Shown piece by piece: positions 51,248-60,582 of a DNA stretch of 64,000 nucleotides. The notes beneath the pieces were generated by a model, which was given only the letters and a program-made list of their open reading frames with translations, was not told the origin of the DNA and searched no databases. A program made the translations under genes and the position numbers. The stretch's first letter is position 1, and the number at the start of each line of letters is the position of its first letter. The stretch spans positions 372,001-436,000 of the forward strand of contig NZ_JAFCMM010000004.1 of NCBI RefSeq assembly GCF_018131225.1. The letters are read 5' to 3'. This stretch comes from Bradyrhizobium sp. U87765 SZCCT0048 (GTDB taxonomy: Bacteria > Pseudomonadota > Alphaproteobacteria > Rhizobiales > Xanthobacteraceae).

Positions 51248-54200
51248 ATGATCAAGGATCTGATGACCACCCGGCGCTTCGCCCCGCTGTTCTGGGCGCA
51301 GTTCTTCTCGGCGCTGAACGACAATTTTCTCAAGAACGCCCTTGTCATCCTGATCCTGTTCGGCGCGGCCACCGGCCACGGCGACTCGCTGGTGACGATC
51401 GCCGGCGCGGTGTTCATCTTTCCGTTCTTCGTGCTGTCGGCGCTCGGCGGCGAGATCGCCGACAAGTATCCCAAGGCGCTGATCGCGCGGCGGCTGAAGT
51501 TCGCCGAGATTTTTGCCGCGGCCTTCGCCGCCGCCGGCTTCTTCCTGCACTCGGTGCCGCTGCTGTTTGTCGCGCTCGGCCTGTTCGGCATCGTCGCGGC
51601 GCTGTTCGGCCCGGTGAAGTACGGCATCCTGCCCGACCAGCTCTCCACCGGCGAACTCGCGACCGGCAACGCCCTGGTCGAGGGCGCGACCTTCCTCGCC
51701 ATCCTCGGCGGCACGATCGGCGGCGGCCTGTTCGTGTCGGAATCGAGCCACCCCGGCTATGTCTCCGGCGCGGTGGTGCTGCTGGCGATCGCCTGCTGGC
51801 TGTCGGCGCGGCAGATCCCCGCGACGACGCCGGCGGCACCCGATCTCACGATCACCCGCAATCCGCTGACCTCGACCCTGCGTCTGCTTGCCTCCCTGAA
51901 GGCGGAGGCGCGGCTGTGGGACGGCATGATCATCGTGTCATGGTTCTGGCTGGTCGGCGCGGTGGTGCTGTCGCTGCTGCCCGCCGTGATCAAGGCCAAC
52001 ATCGGCGGCACCGAGGGCGTGGTCACGCTGTGCCTCACCGTGTTCGCGGTTGGCATCGCCACCGGTTCGCTGGTCGCCGCCCAGCTCAGCCATGTCCGGC
52101 CGAACCTCGCGCTGGTGCCGCTCGGCGGCATCGTCATGGGGCTTGTCGGCCTCGACCTCGCCTGGACCATCGGCCATGCGGCGGCGGGCAGCGACATTCA
52201 TCCGCTGGCGTTCGCGACCAGCGGCACGGGCCTGCGCATCCTCGTCGACTTCTTCATCTTCGCCATCGGCGGCGGCCTGTTCGTGGTGCCGTCGTTCGCC
52301 GCGGTGCAGGCGTGGTCGGCGGCGGCGGAGCGCGCCCGCGTCATCGCCGCGGGCAATGTGATGTCGGCGGCGTTCATGGTGGTGGCCTCGCTCGGCGTCG
52401 CGCTGCTGCAGTCGGCCGGCCTTGCCGTCGCCTGGATCTTCTTCGGCCTCGCCATCGCGAGCTTCGCGATGACGGTGTTCGTGATGCGCAAGTGGGGCGA
52501 AGCGGGCGTGCGCGACCTCGGCGCGCTGATCTTCAAGGCGCTGTTCCGGGTCGAGGTGCGGGGCCTCGAAAACCTGCCACCGGCCGGCACGCGCATGCTG
52601 ATCACGCCGAACCACGGCAGCCTGCTCGACGGTCCGCTGCTGCATGCGGTGCTGCCGATCGACGCCGCCTTCGCGGTCGATACCGGTATCGCCAATGCGT
52701 GGTGGGCCAGGCCTTTCCTCAAGATGATCCGCCACTACACCATGGACCCGTCGCGGCCGCTGGCGACGCGCGACCTCGTACACCTCGTCAGCCGCGGCGA
52801 GCCGGTGGTGATTTTCCCCGAGGGCCGCGTCACGGTCACCGGCAGCCTGATGAAGGTCTATGACGGCGCCGCGATGATCGCCGACAAGGCCGATGCGGTG
52901 GTGGTGCCGGTGCGCATCGACGGCGCCCAGCGCTCGTATCTCGGCTATCTCTCGAACGGCCAGGCCAAGCGCGTGTGGTTTCCCAAGATCACCATCTCGT
53001 TCCTGCCGCCGGTGAAGCTGCCGGTCGATCCGGCGCTGCGCGGCAAGGTGCGGCGTATCCAGGCCGGCGCCGCGCTGCAGGACGTGATGATCGATGCCAT
53101 GGTCAAGACCGCGATGCTCGACCAGACCCTGTTCGAGGGGGTCGTGCACGCCCGCAAGCTGCACGACACCGGCAAGCCGATCATCACCGACGCGCTCGGC
53201 ACGGCGCTGACCTACAGCAAGCTGATCCTCGGCGCCCAGGTGCTGAGCCGCAAGCTCGAGGCCGGCACCGCGGTCGGCGAGAATGTCGGCGTGCTGCTGC
53301 CGAACTCAGCCGGCGTCACCGTGGTGCTGATGGCGCTGCAGACCATCGGCCGCGTGCCGGCGATGCTGAACTTCTCGGCCGGGCCGGGCAGCGTGGTCAG
53401 CGCCATGACCGCGGCGAAGGTGCGCACCGTGCTGACCTCGCGCGCCTTCATCGACAAGGGCAAGCTCGACAAGCTGATCACCGCGATCGCGGCGAATGCC
53501 CGCGTCGTCTATCTCGAGGACATCCGCGCGACCATCGGCCTCACCGACAAGATCAGGGGTCTGCTCGACGGCAGCACGCCGCGCGTGCGCCGCAAGGCCA
53601 ACGATCCGGCGGTGATCCTGTTCACCTCAGGCTCCGAGGGCACGCCCAAGGGCGTGGTGCTGTCCCACCGCAACATCCTCGCCAACGCGGCGCAGGCACT
53701 GGCGCGGGTCGACGCCAACGCCAACGACAAGGTGTTCAACGTGCTGCCGGTGTTCCACTCGTTCGGCCTCACCGGCGGGCTGATGATGCCGCTGCTCGCG
53801 GGCATTCCGATCTTCATGTACCCCTCGCCGCTGCACTACCGCATCGTGCCCGAGCTGATCTACCAGACCGGCGCGACCATCCTGTTCGGCACCGACACCT
53901 TCCTCACCGGCTATGCCCGCTCGGCGCATCCGTATGATTTCCGCACTCTGCGCCTCGTGCTCGCCGGTGCGGAGGCGGTGAAGGAACGCACCCGCGCCAT
54001 CTACATGGAGCGGTTCGGCATCCGCATCCTGGAGGGCTATGGCGTCACCGAGACCGCGCCAGTGCTGGCCATGAACACGCCGATGGCGAACCGCCCCGGC
54101 ACGGTCGGCCGGCTGTCGCCGCTTATGGAGTACCGTCTCGATGCGGTCCCCGGCATCGAGGAGGGCGGCCGCCTGTCGGTGCGCGGCCCCAACGTCATGC

Positions 54201-54649
54201 TTGGCTACCTCCGCGCCGAAAATCCCGGCGTGCTCGAACCGCTGCCCGATGGCTGGCATGACACCGGCGACATCGTCAGCATCGATGCCGGCGGCTTCAT
54301 CACCATCAAGGGCCGCGCCAAGCGCTTCGCCAAGATCGCTGGCGAGATGGTGTCGCTGTCGGCCGTGGAAGCGATGGCCTCCGCGCTGTGGCCGCAGGCG
54401 CTGTCGGCCGCGGTGACAGTGCCCGATGCCCGCAAGGGCGAGCGCATCGTGCTCCTGACGACGCAGCGCGACGCCAGCCGCGAGGCGCTGCAGGGCCGCG
54501 CCAAGGCGACCGGCGCATCGGAGCTGTCGGTGCCGGCGGAGGTGCGGGTGCTCGACAAGATCCCGCTGCTCGGCTCCGGCAAGACCGACTATGTCGGCGC
54601 CACCGCGCTCGCCCGCGAGCTCGCAGCGCCACCGCAACAGGTGGCGTGA
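51248..54649 (+). CDS. LplT-PlsC-Aas fusion: lysophospholipid transport and acylation
   Basis: A 1133-residue fusion. Residues 1-430 are an MFS domain like LplT (FAPLFWAQFFSALNDNFLKNALVILILFG ... LGGEIADKYPKALIARRLK). Residues about 435-620 are a PlsC acyltransferase: PNHGSLLDGPLL (HxxxxD) and FPEGRVTVTGSL. Residues about 635-1130 are an AMP-dependent acyl-activating enzyme: ILFTSGSEGTPKGVVLSHRNI and GYGVTETAPVLAMN. Together they would flip lysophospholipid in and re-acylate it with acyl carrier protein-bound fatty acid. AAGGA before ATG 51248 supports the start; the longer upstream frame (51089) is not MFS-like. Confidence 0.93.
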   Translation: MIKDLMTTRRFAPLFWAQFFSALNDNFLKNALVILILFGAATGHGDSLVTIAGAVFIFPFFVLSALGGEIADKYPKALIARRLKFAEIFAAAFAAAGFFLHSVPLLFVALGLFGIVAALFGPVKYGILPDQLSTGELATGNALVEGATFLAILGGTIGGGLFVSESSHPGYVSGAVVLLAIACWLSARQIPATTPAAPDLTITRNPLTSTLRLLASLKAEARLWDGMIIVSWFWLVGAVVLSLLPAVIKANIGGTEGVVTLCLTVFAVGIATGSLVAAQLSHVRPNLALVPLGGIVMGLVGLDLAWTIGHAAAGSDIHPLAFATSGTGLRILVDFFIFAIGGGLFVVPSFAAVQAWSAAAERARVIAAGNVMSAAFMVVASLGVALLQSAGLAVAWIFFGLAIASFAMTVFVMRKWGEAGVRDLGALIFKALFRVEVRGLENLPPAGTRMLITPNHGSLLDGPLLHAVLPIDAAFAVDTGIANAWWARPFLKMIRHYTMDPSRPLATRDLVHLVSRGEPVVIFPEGRVTVTGSLMKVYDGAAMIADKADAVVVPVRIDGAQRSYLGYLSNGQAKRVWFPKITISFLPPVKLPVDPALRGKVRRIQAGAALQDVMIDAMVKTAMLDQTLFEGVVHARKLHDTGKPIITDALGTALTYSKLILGAQVLSRKLEAGTAVGENVGVLLPNSAGVTVVLMALQTIGRVPAMLNFSAGPGSVVSAMTAAKVRTVLTSRAFIDKGKLDKLITAIAANARVVYLEDIRATIGLTDKIRGLLDGSTPRVRRKANDPAVILFTSGSEGTPKGVVLSHRNILANAAQALARVDANANDKVFNVLPVFHSFGLTGGLMMPLLAGIPIFMYPSPLHYRIVPELIYQTGATILFGTDTFLTGYARSAHPYDFRTLRLVLAGAEAVKERTRAIYMERFGIRILEGYGVTETAPVLAMNTPMANRPGTVGRLSPLMEYRLDAVPGIEEGGRLSVRGPNVMLGYLRAENPGVLEPLPDGWHDTGDIVSIDAGGFITIKGRAKRFAKIAGEMVSLSAVEAMASALWPQALSAAVTVPDARKGERIVLLTTQRDASREALQGRAKATGASELSVPAEVRVLDKIPLLGSGKTDYVGATALARELAAPPQQVA

Positions 54650-54713
54650 GAAACTGACACGCTGTGCCCCGCGCGACGCGCGGGCGCGTTCCCCACCGCG
54701 GCGACGTCAGAAA

Positions 54714-54814
54714 GACGTGGATGGCCGGGACAAGCCCGGCCATGACGCAGATTTGGTCGAAGCAACTCGGCACTCTCTACCGTCATGCCCGGCCTTGTGC
54801 CGGGCATCCACGTC
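54714..54814. repeat. Inverted pair of REP-like palindromic repeats
   Basis: Two 34-bp GC-rich copies (54714-54747 and 54781-54814) are inverted to each other; each is itself partly palindromic around GGCCGGGACAAGCCCGGCC. They are near identical: the arms differ at a handful of positions. The type GTGGATGGCCGGGAC...CATGACG is seen widely in Bradyrhizobium-like genomes. The pair lies in the 225-bp gap between two convergent genes. Confidence 0.7.
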
Positions 54815-54874
54815 TTACTGCCTCACCGATCGCACCGGACTCATAATGACAGCCATGAGCCAACCGACAGTCCC

Positions 54875-55591
54875 TCAGCTTTCGTAGCTAAACCGCCCGT
54901 GTCTCAGAAACGCGATGGTCTGACAGATTGCCGCAGGGTGGCTCACCAATTGCGGATGCGAGGTCGCGATCACCACATGGTCATGCATGCCCTCGAGCCG
55001 GGTGTTGCGTACCGAGACACGGCCATCGTTTGGCTTCGGCAGCACCAGTGACGCCAGTGGATAGAGCGAGCGATTGCCGGCGACGATGCCGACGGGATAG
55101 TCCGGCGGCGGAAGCAGCGCCTCGGTCACCGGGTCGCGCCGGGTGACCAGTTGCTGGCCGGCAGGACCGAAAGCCGCACGGTAGAGCGCGACATCGCGCA
55201 GCAAATCGGCGATCTCGCTGCCGCCGTTGGGCGTGCCGAGCATCACCACGCGCCCGAGCCGCGGCGGACGGTGGCGTGCCAGATAGGCCCGGACGACAAG
55301 CCCACCCATCGAGTGAGCGACAAAGTGCAACGGCCCGCGCACCTCGGCAGCAAATGCCGCGATCGACGGATGCAGTTCGTCGGCGAGCGTCGCCAGCGTA
55401 GCGCGGCGGCTCGGGTAATCGAGATTGAGCGTCGCGAACCCGGCATCGGCCATCGCCCGTTCCATGCCGCGCAGCGAACGCGCGGTGCGGGCAATGCCAT
55501 GCAGAAGAACCACTCCGCCCCCGCCGGACGACGGCGTCACGGATCGCTCGCAGGTCTCAGGCATCGCCGGCTCCACGTCCACCGGCTTCAT
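54875..55591 (-). CDS. Alpha/beta hydrolase, lipase-like
   Basis: A 238-residue hydrolase: the oxyanion strand VVLLHGIARTARSLRGMERAMADAGF, the nucleophile elbow FVAHSMGGLVVRAYL (AHSMGG), and a lipase-type stretch RVVMLGTPNGGSEIADLLRD. The C-terminal His is in EGMHDHVVIATSHPQLVSHP. It resembles PGAP1/triacylglycerol-lipase-like serine hydrolases. The gene is convergent with the LplT-PlsC-Aas gene and near lipid-linked genes, so a lipid ester substrate is possible. Confidence 0.85.
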   Translation of the reverse strand: MKPVDVEPAMPETCERSVTPSSGGGGVVLLHGIARTARSLRGMERAMADAGFATLNLDYPSRRATLATLADELHPSIAAFAAEVRGPLHFVAHSMGGLVVRAYLARHRPPRLGRVVMLGTPNGGSEIADLLRDVALYRAAFGPAGQQLVTRRDPVTEALLPPPDYPVGIVAGNRSLYPLASLVLPKPNDGRVSVRNTRLEGMHDHVVIATSHPQLVSHPAAICQTIAFLRHGRFSYES

Positions 55592-55624
55592 GTATGTGGC
55601 GCCGACGAGGCGCGCAATTCCACG

Positions 55625-56986
55625 TCAGTTCGTCAGGTGCGCCTGCGCCACGGCCTTCTGGAACAGCGCGTTCATCGCTTCGCTGATGCCCTGTGTCGGA
55701 CTGACCTCGAAATAGAAACCGTCCGACGCGCACGCCTGCATGCTCTTGGCGATCTCGCTGTTGGGAGACGGCCCGTACGGCCCCTTGTTGAAGGGATCGA
55801 TCCAGTTCATGTACCAGCTGTTGGTCGGCAGCTGCAGGTAGGTGGTGTAGAGCACCGCGATCTTGACGCCACGATCCTTCATGGCCTTGCAGCCGGCGAC
55901 GTTGAGCGGCTCCTGGCAGCGCCCGCCCGTGGTCTTCTTGAGACATGACCCGGGATAGTAGGCGTCGGCGACGCCGTCGGAGACGAAAAACACGAACTTC
56001 TGCGGATCGGTCGAGGCGCCGGTGCCCGGCGTCGGCACGACGCCGTTCATGGCGGCAAGCACGCCATCGAAATCGGTGCACTGGTCGTTGTTGTAGCCCT
56101 GGTAGGGCACGGTCATCAGATCGATGCTGCTGGCCGACGTCTTGGCGTTGCCGAGATTCGACGTCAGCGGCGCGATCGTGGTCAGGCCGGCGACCGAGCA
56201 CGACGACCCCAGGGTGTAGATCGCCATGCGAAACTGGCTTGGATAGATCGCGGTCGCGGTTGCCGTATCCATCAGGTTCTGAGTCGCCTGCCGCACCACG
56301 TCGATCCGCATGGTGACGCCGGCTTTCTGGGCGATATCATAGTAGGTGTTCTTGTCCAGCCTGGTCATGCTGGAGTCGGTATAGATGTTGTGGCAGGCGA
56401 AGGCGCATTTGTCCGACGTCTTGCCGACCATGACCGCGACATCGTCCGGCGTCGCCGCCACGCCCATGGACGGCGAATTGTCGAGCAGCAGATAGAAGTC
56501 GATGTAGGGCGGCAGGCCGACCTGCGCCGTCGACGAGCCGTTCACCGTCAGGCTGTTGAAGCCCATGATCTGCATGATGGTGGTCGGCACCACGCTCGAC
56601 GCGGTCCCTGTCACGGTGCGACCGCTGGCGCTGTCGTTGATATCGAAATTGACCGCACTCGCGGCGACGCCATAGGTCGCGAGCTGCGCGTTGAACATGT
56701 TGAGCGCATGGGCCTTGACCGTATCCGCGGGCAGGTTGGCCTCGGTGCGGCTGGTGGCCATCAGCACGGCGGCATCGAGCGCGGTGGTGATCTTGGCGCG
56801 GCGCTGGTTGGCGAGCGAATAGTCGACCGCAGCACCAACGCACCCGAGCACCGGGATCACCGCGATGCCGAACATAATGGCGACATTGCCACGCCGGTCG
56901 GCGAGAAATCTGCGAAAACCCCCGAAAAACGTCATGCGCTGGCCCCGGAACGCAACTAACAGCGCGCGGAGCGTACGTTTAGACAT
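55625..56986 (-). CDS. TadG-like pilus protein with vWA domain
   Basis: A 453-residue protein. The N-terminal hydrophobic segment of the TadE/TadG type is RRGNVAIMFGIAVIPVLGCVGAAVDYSL (about residues 31-58). From about 165 on it has a von Willebrand A domain with a complete metal site: FYLLLDNSPSMGVAATPDD (DxSxS), later FVFFVSDGVADAYY. TadG proteins are pseudopilin-like factors needed for Flp/Tad pilus assembly or adhesion. ATG 56986 was chosen; ATG 56935 is an alternative. It is separated from a paralogue at 58543 by two unrelated genes. Confidence 0.82.
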   Translation of the reverse strand: MSKRTLRALLVAFRGQRMTFFGGFRRFLADRRGNVAIMFGIAVIPVLGCVGAAVDYSLANQRRAKITTALDAAVLMATSRTEANLPADTVKAHALNMFNAQLATYGVAASAVNFDINDSASGRTVTGTASSVVPTTIMQIMGFNSLTVNGSSTAQVGLPPYIDFYLLLDNSPSMGVAATPDDVAVMVGKTSDKCAFACHNIYTDSSMTRLDKNTYYDIAQKAGVTMRIDVVRQATQNLMDTATATAIYPSQFRMAIYTLGSSCSVAGLTTIAPLTSNLGNAKTSASSIDLMTVPYQGYNNDQCTDFDGVLAAMNGVVPTPGTGASTDPQKFVFFVSDGVADAYYPGSCLKKTTGGRCQEPLNVAGCKAMKDRGVKIAVLYTTYLQLPTNSWYMNWIDPFNKGPYGPSPNSEIAKSMQACASDGFYFEVSPTQGISEAMNALFQKAVAQAHLTN

Positions 56987-57080
56987 ATTAAGAAACGGTA
57001 GGATGATATCCCGGCTTTCCGGGATTTCCCGTGGTTTCAGCGCCACTTGGCGGCGCCGAATACCGGCGCCGGTTGGCCGG

Positions 57081-57956
57081 CTAGCCGCTCTCGATCGGCA
57101 GGGCGGGATCGTTCGCCCACTCTCCCATCGACGCATCGTAAAGCGTCAGATCGTCGAACCCGAGACGGTGCAGCATGAACAGGTCAAGCGTGGCCGAAAT
57201 GCCGCCGCCGCAATAGGCGATCACCCGCCTGTCGCCATTCACGCCCTTTGCCGCGAACGCCGCTTGCGCCACCTCCAGAGGCACCAGGGTCTTGAGCTCG
57301 GGATCGACCAGCGTGGCTGCGGGCACGTTGACGCTGCCGGGAATGCGCCCGGGCCGCCCGTAGCGACTCGCTTCGCGGCCGGCGAAATGCGAGGCCCCGA
57401 GCGCGTTGACGAGACACGTGTCGTCGCGCCCCAGCGCGGCCCGCACCGCATGACGATCGACAAAGAGGCCGGCGCGCGGCGACGCGACGAAGGCGGCCGG
57501 CGGATAGCCGCGCGGCGGTCCGCTTTCGGTGGGACGGCCTTCGGCCGTCCAGCGCTCGAACCCGCCGTCGAGCACCATGACGCTGTCGAAGCCGAGCGCA
57601 CGCAGCATCCACCAGAACCGCGTCGCCCACATCATGCTGCCGATGCTGTAGAGCACCACACGGGTGTCGGGACCGACGCCATGCCGGCCGAACGCAGCTT
57701 CGAGCTGCGCGACCGCCGGCATCATGAAATGCAGCGGCGTGTCGCGGTCCGAGAACTCGCCCTGCAGGTCGAGGACATCCGCGCCGGGAATATGCGCGGC
57801 CTCGAAGCTGGCGCGTCCGGAGGCGACGACATAGGGGCCGGGATGCTCCGGCGGCGCCGGTTGCAGATAGGTTGTGCAGTCGAACACCCGCAGGTCCGGC
57901 TCATCCAGCGTTGCCGCCAGGTCCGCCGTCGTGATCACTCCGCCCCGGTCGGCCAT
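57081..57956 (-). CDS. Sulfurtransferase (rhodanese family, two domains)
   Basis: A 291-residue two-domain rhodanese/3-mercaptopyruvate sulfurtransferase. The N-terminal domain is inactive in layout (YIPGADVLDLQGEFSDRDTPLHFMMP); the C-terminal one carries the catalytic Cys in IAYCGGGISATLDLFMLHRLG. It moves sulfur from thiosulfate or mercaptopyruvate to an acceptor. It lies between the two tadG-like genes and next to the thioesterase gene, which is unexpected for a pilus locus. An in-frame ATG at 57983 is possible; 57956 was chosen by family start. Confidence 0.9.
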   Translation of the reverse strand: MADRGGVITTADLAATLDEPDLRVFDCTTYLQPAPPEHPGPYVVASGRASFEAAHIPGADVLDLQGEFSDRDTPLHFMMPAVAQLEAAFGRHGVGPDTRVVLYSIGSMMWATRFWWMLRALGFDSVMVLDGGFERWTAEGRPTESGPPRGYPPAAFVASPRAGLFVDRHAVRAALGRDDTCLVNALGASHFAGREASRYGRPGRIPGSVNVPAATLVDPELKTLVPLEVAQAAFAAKGVNGDRRVIAYCGGGISATLDLFMLHRLGFDDLTLYDASMGEWANDPALPIESG

Positions 57957-58003
57957 GTCTGGCACTCCTCCTGCCGGTGACATCTGGTCTCGTGCCGGTG
58001 AGA

Positions 58004-58402
58004 TCAGCCGAGCACCAGCTGCGTCTGCGTCACCAGCGCGACCAGCTTGCCCTCGGCGGTCGCAATGCGCGTCTGCCACACCATGGTGCGCCCGCCGCGA
58101 TGCACCGGCGTGCTCTCACCCACGAGGCGCGTGCCGACCGGCGCGCCGCCGATGAAATTGGTCTTGCTCTCGATCGTGGTGGTGCCCGCCCCCTCCTTGA
58201 GATTGGCGACGGTGCCAATCGCACCGAGGGTATCGGCAAACGCCATCAGCGCCCCGCCATGGACCACGTCCGGGCGCGTGCAGAGATCGGGGCGCACGGT
58301 CATGTGCCCGACGATCCTGTCCGGCTCGGCGCTGACCAGCTCGATTCCGAGCAGCGCGGCCAACGGCAGCGGCTGATCCTTCAGACGCTCCAGCAGACTC
58401 AT
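58004..58402 (-). CDS. PaaI-family thioesterase (hotdog fold)
   Basis: A 132-residue hotdog thioesterase: VVHGGALMAFADTLGAIGTVANL (HGG motif with His, acid nearby in ADTLG), then TTTIESKTNFIGGAPVGTRLVGESTPVHRGGRTMVWQTRIATAEGKLVALVTQTQLV, as in the PaaI group. It hydrolyses acyl-CoA thioesters, possibly phenylacetyl-CoA-type. It is upstream of the sulfurtransferase gene, 47 bp apart, same strand. Confidence 0.88.
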   Translation of the reverse strand: MSLLERLKDQPLPLAALLGIELVSAEPDRIVGHMTVRPDLCTRPDVVHGGALMAFADTLGAIGTVANLKEGAGTTTIESKTNFIGGAPVGTRLVGESTPVHRGGRTMVWQTRIATAEGKLVALVTQTQLVLG

Positions 58403-58542
58403 GTCGACCTCCCCATGCCATGCGCATCGCGCTGTCGATGCGACCGCGCGTCAAGGCCACGGACCGGCCGGCACACTAACGCACCGCTCCAGACGAGGGA
58501 AGGTAAGCGTTTTGCATCCGGCGCGCGCAGTACGCCGCGACG

Positions 58543-59859
58543 TCAGTTGGTGAGATGCGCCGACTTCTGCAGCGCCAGCGCGAACATGCGCTGCATCGCC
58601 GTGTTGATATCGCTGGCGCTGTCGGCCTGGAAGAAGAAATTCGGCGAGGCGCAGGACTGCAACGCAGGCAGGATATTGCTGGCAAAGGGCTGCACCATGC
58701 TGGTGTAGCGCACGTCGCTCAGCGGGTTGTAGTTGGTATAGAGCACGGCCACGGTGACACCCTTGTTCTTCAGGCCGGTGCATGCCGCGGGGTTGAGCGA
58801 GCCGCTGTAGGGCGTGCCGTACCAGGCGCCATAGGGATTGCTCAGGGTATCGTAATTGCCCGACGTGAAATTGAACGCCTGGTCCTCGACGCCATCGGTC
58901 ACCAGAAACACGAATTCAAACGGCGAGGACTGGCTGCCGTTGCCGGAGTTCGCCGTCACCACCCTGCGGCTGAGCCAGTCGACGGCATCGCCGATCTGGG
59001 TGCCGAGATCGGTGGTCGGCAACTGGATCGCCGTGTTCGCCGCCTGCACCGCGGCGAGATTGTTCGTTAGCGGACTGACCGTGGTCACGGTGTTGGCGAA
59101 AGTATAAAGGCCGATGCCGAACTGGTTCGGTACCGTCTGCTGCGCGATCGCGGTGGAGATCAGTTGCGCTGTCGCGTTGCGCAGCGCATCGATCCGCAGC
59201 TGGGTGCCGGGCACGTTCGGCAACGTATAGCCGGGATAGGTGCCGTTATAGGCATTGGGCGAATGACAGGCAAACGCGCAGCCATTGTTGGCGTTCTGCA
59301 TCGCCGTGATGTCGGCGGGCGTCGCACCGATGCCCATCGACGGCGAATCGTCGAGCAGCAGATAGAAGTTGATGTAGCTCGGCAGGGAGGCGCTGGCCGT
59401 GGACGCGCCGCCGACCGTCGTGAACGTCGAGCCGATCAGCCCGGGCACGATGCTCGGGATCGTCGCGGTGTACGAGACGCTCGACGTCAGCGTGGACGGC
59501 GCGGTCGTTGTCGCGGCGGCATAGGTGACGGCGACGTTCAACGAGTTGATGGTCACGCCGCTGACCTGGGCAGCCTGCGTGTTGAACATGGTCTTGGCCT
59601 GCGCCTGTCCCGTGGTGCCGGAATTGACATAGGCGGTCATCGCGACGCTGGACACCGCCTGCAGCGCCGCCGCATCGGCGATGGCATTCAGCTTGGTGCG
59701 CGTGGCAATGATCATCGCGAACTGCACGACACCAAGCGTGGCGAGAGCCATCGGAATCATCGACACGGCAAAGCCGAGCGCGACGCCGCCGCGCCGATCG
59801 TCACGCCAGCGCCGGAGACGCAGAAACCACGGTCTGAAAAAATTCACGCACGACAACAT
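58543..59859 (-). CDS. TadG-like pilus protein with vWA domain (second copy)
   Basis: A 438-residue protein built like the one at 55625: a TadE/TadG N-terminal hydrophobic stretch (RRGGVALGFAVSMIPMALATLGVVQFAMIIATRT), then the vWA metal motif FYLLLDDSPSMGIGATPAD and FVFLVTDGVEDQAF. The ends KSAHLTN and QAHLTN are also alike, so the two are paralogues. ATG 59859 is the first before the hydrophobic segment. It lies near two TadE-like genes on the same strand. Confidence 0.83.
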   Translation of the reverse strand: MLSCVNFFRPWFLRLRRWRDDRRGGVALGFAVSMIPMALATLGVVQFAMIIATRTKLNAIADAAALQAVSSVAMTAYVNSGTTGQAQAKTMFNTQAAQVSGVTINSLNVAVTYAAATTTAPSTLTSSVSYTATIPSIVPGLIGSTFTTVGGASTASASLPSYINFYLLLDDSPSMGIGATPADITAMQNANNGCAFACHSPNAYNGTYPGYTLPNVPGTQLRIDALRNATAQLISTAIAQQTVPNQFGIGLYTFANTVTTVSPLTNNLAAVQAANTAIQLPTTDLGTQIGDAVDWLSRRVVTANSGNGSQSSPFEFVFLVTDGVEDQAFNFTSGNYDTLSNPYGAWYGTPYSGSLNPAACTGLKNKGVTVAVLYTNYNPLSDVRYTSMVQPFASNILPALQSCASPNFFFQADSASDINTAMQRMFALALQKSAHLTN

Positions 59860-60057
59860 GCGGGCCGCCTCTGGACCAACACGAACGACTGAAATGATAC
59901 CTGTTATCAACGCGGCGGTATTATTGGGTTGGCCCGCTAATGGAAGATTACCGTAGGTCGCGAGACTCGGCGGTATCGGCGAATATTCTTCGCGCGGTCG
60001 CACAGCCGGTGTCGGGATTTTGCCGAACGTGTCGGAATATGGCGCACGTGCGCCTGC

Positions 60058-60582
60058 TCAGGGCGAGATGCGTGTGATCGATGCGCTCTTGCGCGGAGAG
60101 ACAAAGAGGCTGTCGGAGAGCGTGATCGGCGCGCGCGTGAAGAACACAGTGGCGGCGTTGTAGGTGAAGCTCACCTGGCTGTAGATCAGCCAAGAGTTCG
60201 GGATGGCGAGCGCGGCAGGCAGAGTGAACGACGATCCCGGAGTCAATGTGTTGCTCCAGCTCACCGTCGCGTTTCCCCTGCTGTCGATCGCGATCTGCGA
60301 CACGTTGACCACGGCGGTCGCGCTCGAATACGGCGACATCACCGCGGCCGTTGCGCCAAGGATCTGCTGCATGTCGGAGTCGTGGATGATGGTGTACTGA
60401 TTGGTGATCTGGGCAAGGGTCGCGGTGGCGTAACGCGTCTTGTTGTAGATCGCGAGCGCCGTGCCGGCATCGTAGAAGCCAAGCAGCGCCAGCAGGATCA
60501 GCGGCAGGATCATCGCGAATTCGACGCCGGCCACGCCGCGCCGCGAGCGCCAGAAATCGCGCGGTCCACGCATCCGGCGCAT
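60058..60582 (-). CDS. TadE/TadG-family pseudopilin-like protein
   Basis: A 174-residue protein: RRGVAGVEFAMILPLILLALLGFYDAGTALAIYNKTRYATATL at residues 14-56 is a typical TadE-like N-terminal hydrophobic helix. The mature part is a small beta domain with no other motif. The ATG at 60582 follows directly on the stop of the upstream gene (adjacent TGA-ATG), so it is translated with it. Confidence 0.85.
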   Translation of the reverse strand: MRRMRGPRDFWRSRRGVAGVEFAMILPLILLALLGFYDAGTALAIYNKTRYATATLAQITNQYTIIHDSDMQQILGATAAVMSPYSSATAVVNVSQIAIDSRGNATVSWSNTLTPGSSFTLPAALAIPNSWLIYSQVSFTYNAATVFFTRAPITLSDSLFVSPRKSASITRISP

